This document shows positions 57,784 through 64,000 of a DNA stretch of 64,000 nt, piece after piece. The notes below the pieces were generated by a model. The model ran no database searches. It saw only the letters and a program-made list of their open reading frames with translations, and was not told the DNA's origin. How positions within the stretch are numbered: position 1 is the stretch's first letter; each line of letters begins with the position of its first letter. This DNA comes from Actinoplanes subtropicus (GTDB taxonomy: Bacteria; Actinomycetota; Actinomycetes; Mycobacteriales; Micromonosporaceae): positions 124,001 through 188,000 of the forward strand of contig NZ_JOJL01000027.1 in assembly GCF_000721705.1 (NCBI RefSeq), in the 5' to 3' direction. The position numbers were made by a program, and so were the translations under genes.

Positions 57784-59093
57784 TGCTCGACCGTCGGCAG
57801 GATCGTGCGGCTGCGGCCGGGTCGCGGGTACGCCTCGGCGGCGGCCGCCAGCCGTACAGCATGATCGCGCTGTTTCTGCCAATGCCCGTAGAGCGCGCCC
57901 CGCCGCGACAGCCGGTCGGCCTCGCTGATCGTCTCGGGGTCGACATCGCCGGGCGGCGCGTCCCGCCAGGGCGTGCCCGGCAGCGGCATGAAGGTGTGCG
58001 CGTGGATCCGCGCGCCCAGATCCGCCAGCTCACGGGCGAGCCCGAGCGACGCGTCCACGTCCGCCCGCCCCTCCCCCGGCATCCCGAAGATCATGTCCAC
58101 GTTGATCTGGAAGCCCTCCTCGACTCCCAGCCGCACCGCCCGCCTGACCTCCTCGACACCGTGGCCCCGCTTGGCCGCGTCCAGCACCCGATCGGACCCG
58201 GACTGGGCACCGACTATGATGTTGGTGTTCGCGCAGTAGCGTCTGACCAGCTTCAGGGCTTCGCGGCTGACGTGCTCGGGGCGGATCTCGCTGGGAAAGC
58301 TGCCGAAGAAGACGCGCCCGTCCGGGCCGATCCCCTCCTTGCAACTGGCCAGCAGCTCCTCGACGGCGGCGAGGTCGGGCTCGTCGGTCTGGCTGCCGTA
58401 GGACATGGCCGTCGGGGTGATGAAGCGGACGTCGCGCAGGCCGCGGGCCCGCATCTGGTCGACGTGCCAGCGCACGTTGCCGACGCTGCGATGCCGGAAC
58501 CGCGCCGAGAACATGAACGGCGTCTGGCAGAAGCGGCAGGCGTAAATGCAGCCGCGCGTGATTTCGAGCGCGTTGAATTTTCCCCACTTCAGCGCGAAGC
58601 CCGGGAAGTCGTCGAGTGGGCGTTGCCTGGCCTTCCCGGTCTTGACGATTTGGCCGGATTTATCGCGATAAGTTAGGCCAGTGATGCCGGTCGGGTCGCC
58701 TTTCGCGTCGACGAGGCTGAGCAGGGTGGACTCGCCCTCGCCGACCGCCGCGACGTCCCAGCCCGCGTCGAGAGTCTGCACCGGCTCGGCAGTGGCATGC
58801 ACTCCCCCGGCGATGTGCGTGACGTCGGGCCCGTCGGCGAGTTCCCTGATCTGCTCGAGCTCGCCCGCCATCGCCGCCGCGTCGGGCGAATAGAAAGACC
58901 ACAACACCAGCGTGCGTACGCCGTCAGCCAGCCCGGCGCGGATGTGCTCGGCCGTCGCCTCAGGAGTCTCGCCGAACCGGACCTCGTACCGGGTGGCCGT
59001 CTCGTGCTGCCCCAACGCGCCCAGCAGCACGTGGAAGCCGTACGTCACCGCCTTGCGGTAACGCAGCACCAGGACCAGGTCCAGATCGCTCAT
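57780..59093 (-). CDS. B12-binding / radical SAM protein, MJ1487-like family
   Basis: This 437-residue protein has an N-terminal cobalamin-binding-like Rossmann domain (LVLVLRYRKAVTYGFHVLLG, LVLWSFYSPDAAAMAGELEQ, VTHIAGGVHATAEP, AAVGEGE). A radical SAM TIM barrel follows with the cluster motif RGCIYACRFCQTP (CxxxCxxC), SGSDRVLDAAKRGH, and NVDMIFGMPGEGRADVDASL. Family and reaction are uncharacterised; a methylation or rearrangement is possible. ATG 59093 is preferred to starts in the extended frame up to 59252. Its stop overlaps the decarboxylase relic. Confidence 0.88.
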   Translation of the reverse strand: MSDLDLVLVLRYRKAVTYGFHVLLGALGQHETATRYEVRFGETPEATAEHIRAGLADGVRTLVLWSFYSPDAAAMAGELEQIRELADGPDVTHIAGGVHATAEPVQTLDAGWDVAAVGEGESTLLSLVDAKGDPTGITGLTYRDKSGQIVKTGKARQRPLDDFPGFALKWGKFNALEITRGCIYACRFCQTPFMFSARFRHRSVGNVRWHVDQMRARGLRDVRFITPTAMSYGSQTDEPDLAAVEELLASCKEGIGPDGRVFFGSFPSEIRPEHVSREALKLVRRYCANTNIIVGAQSGSDRVLDAAKRGHGVEEVRRAVRLGVEEGFQINVDMIFGMPGEGRADVDASLGLARELADLGARIHAHTFMPLPGTPWRDAPPGDVDPETISEADRLSRRGALYGHWQKQRDHAVRLAAAAEAYPRPGRSRTILPTVEH

Positions 59094-59257
59094 GCCGCGA
59101 TTTTGCCAGCCCGCACACGGAGCCGGCAGCGGGCCGCCACGGGAGGCAACCGGCCGCCACGAACGACCAAACGGTGTGGTCCTTCGTGGTGATCCCCGTA
59201 CCGGTTGCTGGTCCCCACCACGCAGTGTCCATGTGATCTCCGCGGGGAACATCGCGT

Positions 59258-59301
59258 CTACGCGGTAGTCGCGTCACTCGTAACTACCGCGTTTGCGGTA
59301 G
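59258..59301. promoter_or_regulatory. Operator cluster overlapping the leaderless promoter of the NB-ARC regulator
   Basis: CTACCGCGTTTGCGGTAG (59284-59301) is a 7-4-7 palindrome, and CTACGCGGTAG (59258-59268) is a related shorter one; both contain GCGGTAG. The -10 hexamer TAGCCT (59299-59304) overlaps the larger palindrome and lies six bases before ATG 59311. Autoregulation is likely. Confidence 0.6.
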
Positions 59302-59310
59302 CCTGCCCCG

Positions 59311-61641
59311 ATGGCCGGCCCGAATCATGAGGTTTCCTCGGATCCTGCCCCGTTCGTGGGACGCGACGACCTGCTGTCCACCGCGCAGCGCATGCTGGAC
59401 GAGCTCAACGCGCGGCTGCTGACGCTGACCGGTCCGGGGGGCGTGGGCAAGACCCGCATGGCGGAAAAGCTCGCCGCCCTGCAGCCGAAACGGTCCTGGG
59501 TCGTGGACCTGCGGCCGCTGGCGGGCCAGTCGGAGGTGACCGCCGACCGCCTCATCGGGCATCTGGCGCTCACGATGGACATCCGGCGCAACGGGCCGGT
59601 GACCCTCGACGTGGTCCGCGACCACCTCGGCGGCCGCCCGGCGCTGGTGGTGCTGGACAACTGCGATCAGTTCCTCGACGCGGCCCGCGCGTTCGTCCCG
59701 GCGCTGTTGTCGGCGGTGCCGGGCCTGCGGATCGTCGCCACCTCCCGCGAGGATCTGGACCTGGAGGCCGAGCACCTGCTGCGCGTGCAGCCGCTCGAGC
59801 TCAAGCACGCGGTGGCGCTGTTCGTCGAGCACGCCAGGAAGGGTGGCGTCGAACCGGCCGAGCTGGCGAACGCCGCGGCGGTGGAGGAGCTCTGCGAGAA
59901 GGGTGACCGGCTGCCGCTGGCTCTGCGGCTGCTCGCGGTCAAGGTTGCCCGCGGCATGTCCGTGACCGACCTCATCGCGCTGCTGGCCGACGACCGGTTC
60001 GGCACGCTGTCCGGCCTGGCCGCCGTCGTGGCGGTCAGCTACGACCAGTGCAGCCCGGAGGAACAACTGGTGTGGCAGCGCCTCGGGGTGTTCGCCGGCG
60101 CCTTCGACCCGCACACCGCGACGGCCGTGGCCGGGGGCGCCGGGGTCGAGCCCGCCCGGGTCCGGCACGTGATCACCGAGCTGGTGGGCAAGTCCGTCAT
60201 CAGTGTGGAGCGGGCAGGGGGTGCGACCCGCTACCGCATGCTCGACACGCTGCGCGATTACGGGCTGCGTGAGCTGCGCGACGATGCGCGACGGGTGCGA
60301 GACCTGCACCGGGACCACTTCGCGCGGGGCGTCGAGGCCGCCGCGCTGGAGTGGTTCGGCCCGCACGAGATCAAGATCATGACGGACCTGTACGGGCAGC
60401 TGGAGGACATCCTCGCGGCCGTCGACCACTCGCTGGCGGTGGGCGACACGGTCGCCGCGGCCGCGCTGGCCCTGGCCCTCATCCGCACGAGGGCACCGCA
60501 CTTCTTCGGCTTCCTCGATCTGATGGCGCAGACGTTGAAACGCGCCGTCGCCGCCTTCGAGCAGGCCGGCGAGACGGTCCGCGAGGAGCATTTCGCGGCG
60601 CTGGCCACGACCGCCGCGGCGCACGGGTGGGTGCTGGCCACGCAGGGCCGGGCCGCCGAAGCCCGGGCGATGGCCGCCCTCGCCGAGGCCCAGTTCACCG
60701 GCCGCGGCCTGGAGATTCCCGCGGAGCTCCGGTACCCCCTCGGCGCCATCGAGGCCCTCGCCTCGGGCGACCCGAAGGCGATCGACATGCTGGCCCGGGC
60801 GCGCGCGGCGTTCGCCCGGGCCGGCGTCCGGAGCGACGGGCACATGGCGGCCATGATGGAATCGCTGGCCGCGAGCTTCGCCACGATCGAGGCTCTCGCC
60901 GCCGGTGATCCGGCGGCCGCGGAGATGGCGGCCCGGGCCCGGACCATCGCCAAGGGGTACCGCGCCGAGGCCGAGGAATCCCAAGGCCCCTGGTCCATCG
61001 CGTGGGGGGTCTGGGCCGACGCGCTGGCCGCGCACCTGGAGGATCGCGAGGAAGCCGTCGCGCTCGCGCACGACTGCCTCGGCCGGGAGGAGGAGCTGGG
61101 CGACGGATGGGGCGGGCTCTGGGCGGCCGCGCTCACCGCGGGTATCTACGCGGCCCAGCTCGCCGGCGTCACCGACCCTCGCGAGCGGGCTGCCGCCGCG
61201 CGCCTGGCGGCGCGGCTGCTCGGCGAGGCCGACCGGCGGCGCGACGTCATGGGCATCGTCGGGAAGGGCCTGGGCCCGCTGCACCGGTTCCGGGCGCAGG
61301 CTCAGGACCAGATCCGCGCCGTCCTCGATCCCGCGGAGTACGCCAAGTACTACGAGGCCGGGCGGCGCAAGCATGGCGAGGCGACGAGACTCGCGCTGGG
61401 CAAGCCGGTGTCGGCCCGGCCGCGGAAGCGTTCCACCCGCGGTGAGCTGACCTCCCGCGAGCGCGACGTGCTCGAGCTGGTCGCGCGCGGGCTGACCAAT
61501 GCCGAGATCGGCGCCGACCTGCATCTGTCCCCGGCGACGGTGGGCACCCACCTCAAGAACGCGTCGGCCAAGATCGGCGTGCACAACCGGACCGCGGCCG
61601 CCTACTGGTACACCACCAACCTGGCCGGTGAAAGGGCGTAG
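59311..61641 (+). CDS. NB-ARC/TPR regulator with C-terminal LuxR HTH
   Basis: This 776-residue STAND-type regulator has an ATPase domain at residues ~15-310 with Walker A LTGPGGVGKTRMAEKL and Walker B ALVVLDNCDQFLDAA. SREDLDLEAEHLLRVQPLEL (sensor) and LPLALRLLAVK follow. An alpha-helical repeat region spans ~310-690, and a C-terminal LuxR HTH (SRERDVLELVARGLTNAEIG, ADLHLSPATVGTHLKNASAK) ends the protein. Signal binding to the repeats would switch the ATPase and DNA binding. It starts at ATG 59311 with a leaderless promoter and overlapping operators. It is convergent with the CHAT gene (15-bp gap). Confidence 0.9.
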   Translation: MAGPNHEVSSDPAPFVGRDDLLSTAQRMLDELNARLLTLTGPGGVGKTRMAEKLAALQPKRSWVVDLRPLAGQSEVTADRLIGHLALTMDIRRNGPVTLDVVRDHLGGRPALVVLDNCDQFLDAARAFVPALLSAVPGLRIVATSREDLDLEAEHLLRVQPLELKHAVALFVEHARKGGVEPAELANAAAVEELCEKGDRLPLALRLLAVKVARGMSVTDLIALLADDRFGTLSGLAAVVAVSYDQCSPEEQLVWQRLGVFAGAFDPHTATAVAGGAGVEPARVRHVITELVGKSVISVERAGGATRYRMLDTLRDYGLRELRDDARRVRDLHRDHFARGVEAAALEWFGPHEIKIMTDLYGQLEDILAAVDHSLAVGDTVAAAALALALIRTRAPHFFGFLDLMAQTLKRAVAAFEQAGETVREEHFAALATTAAAHGWVLATQGRAAEARAMAALAEAQFTGRGLEIPAELRYPLGAIEALASGDPKAIDMLARARAAFARAGVRSDGHMAAMMESLAASFATIEALAAGDPAAAEMAARARTIAKGYRAEAEESQGPWSIAWGVWADALAAHLEDREEAVALAHDCLGREEELGDGWGGLWAAALTAGIYAAQLAGVTDPRERAAAARLAARLLGEADRRRDVMGIVGKGLGPLHRFRAQAQDQIRAVLDPAEYAKYYEAGRRKHGEATRLALGKPVSARPRKRSTRGELTSRERDVLELVARGLTNAEIGADLHLSPATVGTHLKNASAKIGVHNRTAAAYWYTTNLAGERA

Positions 61642-61655
61642 CCGCTCTCGGTGCC

Positions 61656-62879
61656 TCACGGTCCGGTGTGTGCGAACGGTGTCCACATGCTGGGCCGATC
61701 GGGGTGGGCGGTGCGCAGCCGGCGGACCGCGTGGTGCAGCGCCCGCGCCGCCGGCCGGGCGTCCGGCACGCCGTCGCGCACCAGCGCCGTGTAGACGTCG
61801 CGCGCGATCTCCGCGGCCTGCTCGTCCCACACCGACCACAGGGTGGCGATGACGTGCCGGTATCCGGTGTAGTGCAACGCCGCGGCCAGCGTGATCGCCT
61901 CGTCCGGCAGGCGCCGGCCGCCCACCGCCGTCTTGCACCCGGACAGATACGCAAACTCCCCTCGGTACTGCCGCGAGCCGAGGTCGGTGACGGTGAGCGG
62001 ACCGTCGTGCAGAAGCAGGCCGCCGCGCGACGGGTCGGCCAGGTTCTGCTCGCCGTGGCAGGCGAAGTGGACCCAGTCGTGCTCGGACAAGGCGCGCAGG
62101 ACGGCGTCGCGGGTGGCTTGCCGCCCGACCAGCCGGGTGGGGGTCTCGGTGAAGTGGTGTCCGATCAGTTCTTCCTCGACCCGCACGTTCGGCAGGTCGG
62201 CCTGCCCCGGTGTGGCCGGCATGCCGACGAACAGCATCCGGCCTGATCCGGCCGTGTGCTGCCGGGCTTCGCGCAGAGCCCGCAGGGTCGGCGTGTACGA
62301 CGACACGACCCGATCGAGGACTGCGGCGCCCGGCGTCCGGTGATCACCGGCCGCATGAATCGGCAGCAGCGTCAGCAGCCCCGTCGGGCACCACCAGACG
62401 CGCGGCCAGGGCTCTCCCGGAACGGGCGGCGCCGCATGGCCGAGGTGGTCCAGGAGCTCGCGGGCGAACGCCTCCCACATCCACCGCAGACAGTCGTCGA
62501 GCGGCCCCTCGACGCGCGCCTCGTCCCCGGCCGGCGCCAGGTCACGCCGGCCTTCGCCGCGTTCGGTCGCCCGCTGCCGGGCGCCTACCGCCGTCAAATA
62601 CGCCTGCGCCTGCGCGGCGACACCCTCGCTGGTGAGGTGCCGCAGTTCGACGACCTCCACCCCGGACGTACGGACGATGAGCGCGTCGCAGCGCCAGCGG
62701 CTGACGTTCAGGATGACCACCGGCCCGCCCGCGGCCGCCGGCAGCAACGTCTCCAGCCGCGGAGGCCGCAGGAAGTCCGCGAATCCCGGCAGGCCACGGA
62801 CCTGGTCGACGAGCTGGTCCCATTCGCGGGCCAGCGCCATGCGCCGATCGGCGTCAGGGGTGTTCCGGGGCCGCATCAC
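61656..62879 (-). CDS. CHAT-domain caspase-like protease
   Basis: This 407-residue protein has a helical start (RRMALAREWDQLVDQVRGLP) that normally forms the linker between TPRs and the CHAT domain in a single protein. The CHAT (caspase HetF-associated with TPRs) domain contains the catalytic dyad: His275 in WVHFACHGEQ and Cys315 in FAYLSGCKTAVG. Further signatures are WWCPTGLLTLLPIHAAG, LPDEAITLAAALHYTGYRHV and IATLWSVWD. The start GTG 62879 overlaps the stop of the TPR gene (GTGA). The two frames together equal one TPR-CHAT protein split in two. Confidence 0.92.
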   Translation of the reverse strand: MMRPRNTPDADRRMALAREWDQLVDQVRGLPGFADFLRPPRLETLLPAAAGGPVVILNVSRWRCDALIVRTSGVEVVELRHLTSEGVAAQAQAYLTAVGARQRATERGEGRRDLAPAGDEARVEGPLDDCLRWMWEAFARELLDHLGHAAPPVPGEPWPRVWWCPTGLLTLLPIHAAGDHRTPGAAVLDRVVSSYTPTLRALREARQHTAGSGRMLFVGMPATPGQADLPNVRVEEELIGHHFTETPTRLVGRQATRDAVLRALSEHDWVHFACHGEQNLADPSRGGLLLHDGPLTVTDLGSRQYRGEFAYLSGCKTAVGGRRLPDEAITLAAALHYTGYRHVIATLWSVWDEQAAEIARDVYTALVRDGVPDARPAARALHHAVRRLRTAHPDRPSMWTPFAHTGP

Positions 62880-64000
62880 TCACTCTCCGCCGTGGGTCGC
62901 TCGAACCAGCCGCGTATCTCGTCGAGGCGCTCGGCCGCCGCCGGCGAGGCCGTCCGCAACCGGGCCAGGTCGGTGCGCCGGTTCAGTTGGTGCGACCAGA
63001 GGACCGCGCGGCCGGCCTCCAGCAGCTCCACGGCCAGGCCCGCCTCCGCGGCCCGCACCGCCGTCGCGGCCGCGTCGGTCGCCGGGGGCGCCTCGGCGAG
63101 CCGCGCCTCGCGAGCCGCCCGGCGAAGTCCGGGCCAGGCCGCCGTCGGCAGCAACTCGACCGCGCGGCGGTAGCCGAGCAGTGCGTCGCCGGTCCAGCCG
63201 GCTTCCGCGGCGAGCTCGCCGAGCGCGACGGCGGCGCGCAGGGCGTTGTGCATCGACAGCGTAGGCACCCGCTGCCGGACCGCGGTGACCAGCAGTTTCC
63301 GTGCCTCGGCGCGTCGCCGTCCGTCGTCCGGGCCGCGCCGGAGCAGTTCGGCCAGCTCACAGCTCAGCGCGTCGGCCAGCGGGTGACCGGGCCCGGCCAG
63401 GGCGAGCCCCTCCCGGACCGCCGCCTCTCCGCGATCGAGGGCCGCCCCGTCTCCGGTCACGTCGTACCAGCGCCGCGCCATCAGGCCGACGCGTTGCAGC
63501 AACATCGGGCGGCCGGGGCCACCGGCGGCCAGGGCCTGCCCGGCGAGCTCCCGGGCCCGCCGCAGGTCGCCGAGGTCGCCGCCGGCCAGGTGCCGCATGA
63601 GCAACGCCATCGACAGCGTGCTCAGCCGGCCGGCGTGATCGACGTTGTCCGCCGGGTCGTCGCCCAGCGCGTCCTCGGCCACCTCGACCGCCTCGGTGAG
63701 CATTGCCGGTTCGCCGGTGACCCGCAGCACCTGGCTCAGTTCGCTCGCGTAGATCGCCCGGTACGGGTCGACCCGCGACAGCGTGGCCAGCGCCTCCCGG
63801 CCGGCGGTGATCGCTCCGTTCAGGTCCTCCGGGTCGCCGGTGTACTGATAGCGGGCGCCGAGCGCACCGATGAGCGCGCCGAGCCGCTGGCCCCGGTGCA
63901 GCGGTCCGCGTGCCGGTTCGCGGGCGTCGCGCAGGGCGGCCAGCAGGTCGCCGGTGTCGGCGGTCGCCTCATAGCGGGCGAGCAGCGCCAAGGCCCGGTT
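62876..64000 (-). CDS. TPR-repeat protein, partner of the CHAT protease (5' end outside window)
   Basis: The frame is open from the right edge and ends at TGA 62876-62878. The ~374 visible residues are tandem TPR-like helices (GDPEDLNGAITAGREALATL, GDLGDLRRARELAGQALAAG, GDGAALDRGEAAVREGLALA, GWTGDALLGYRRAVELLPTA). They end with the conserved link AVLWSHQLNRRTDLARLRTA, SPAAAERLDEIRGWFERP, which in homologues runs straight into the CHAT domain. The TPRs probably sense a partner protein and control protease activity. Confidence 0.88.
   Translation of the reverse strand, partial: NRALALLARYEATADTGDLLAALRDAREPARGPLHRGQRLGALIGALGARYQYTGDPEDLNGAITAGREALATLSRVDPYRAIYASELSQVLRVTGEPAMLTEAVEVAEDALGDDPADNVDHAGRLSTLSMALLMRHLAGGDLGDLRRARELAGQALAAGGPGRPMLLQRVGLMARRWYDVTGDGAALDRGEAAVREGLALAGPGHPLADALSCELAELLRRGPDDGRRRAEARKLLVTAVRQRVPTLSMHNALRAAVALGELAAEAGWTGDALLGYRRAVELLPTAAWPGLRRAAREARLAEAPPATDAAATAVRAAEAGLAVELLEAGRAVLWSHQLNRRTDLARLRTASPAAAERLDEIRGWFERPTAESE

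Noticed and set aside
56865..58676. A 603-residue decarboxylase fusion
   Set aside because: Homology ends at about residue 267; the remaining open frame is antisense to the B12/radical SAM gene.

Overview
The window is high-GC DNA with strongly GC-biased third codon positions. Twin-arginine and lipoprotein signals, ECF sigma factors, an AfsR/SARP-type regulator, a DivIVA-like protein and actinobacterial leaderless promoters all point to an actinobacterium. My best guess is a Micromonosporaceae member such as an Actinoplanes relative; the family-level placement is inference. Genes lie on both strands, mostly in short transcription units with frequent ATGA/GTGA overlaps.

Layout. 1-9 kb: end of an SRPBCC gene, a conserved hypothetical, a repeat-rich spacer, a D,D-carboxypeptidase, a ferric-reductase-like flavoprotein, a polysaccharide deacetylase, a phosphoribosyltransferase, an ArsR/AHSA1/YciI unit, and a TetR/DUF1772 divergon. 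9.5-12.6 kb: selA-selB. 12.6-19.5 kb: phospholipase C, RidA/LysR divergon, a collapsed two-component system fused to an esterase relic, a DivIVA-like gene, and an uncharacterised two-gene cassette whose second protein has a PD-(D/E)XK-type nuclease signature. 19-27 kb: MarR/azoreductase divergon, an orphan ABC solute-binding lipoprotein, a methyltransferase, a SARP regulator and a class A penicillin-binding protein. 27.2-32.2 kb: a three-subunit formate dehydrogenase operon whose catalytic subunit is read through an in-frame UGA (selenocysteine) followed by a good SECIS hairpin. 32-39 kb: Ltp-like repeat protein, PL6 lyase, ECF41 sigma factor, ricin-type lectin, LD-carboxypeptidase, a hypothetical, then selD. 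39.96 kb: the selenocysteine tRNA (selC).

The selenium genes form a dispersed but complete decoding set: SelD makes selenophosphate, SelA converts Ser-tRNA(Sec) to Sec-tRNA(Sec), SelB delivers it to the SECIS-marked UGA, selC encodes the tRNA, and FdhA is the only selenoprotein I see here.

40.05-53.3 kb looks like a decayed integrated element. The 3' 62 bases of selC recur at 53247-53307 in direct orientation, the geometry left by tRNA-site integration. No integrase survives. The interval is rich in truncated and frameshifted genes (wecB-like epimerase, VapC, alpha/beta hydrolases, AttH, two TetR genes). Intact cargo includes two secreted arabinofuranosidases under a perfect CebR-type operator, a quinone oxidoreductase, a two-component system and a CPBP protease.

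53.3-64 kb: two uncharacterised overlapping genes followed by three tandem hairpin repeats and a small zinc-finger-like gene, a SnoaL-like gene, a DGPF/YCII plus ECF42 sigma pair, a PLP decarboxylase with an internal deletion, a B12/radical SAM protein, an NB-ARC/LuxR regulator, and a TPR/CHAT protease split over two overlapping frames that runs off the window. At least twelve genes have a canonical actinobacterial -10 hexamer (TANNNT) 5-7 bases before the start codon, which fixes many start sites as leaderless.
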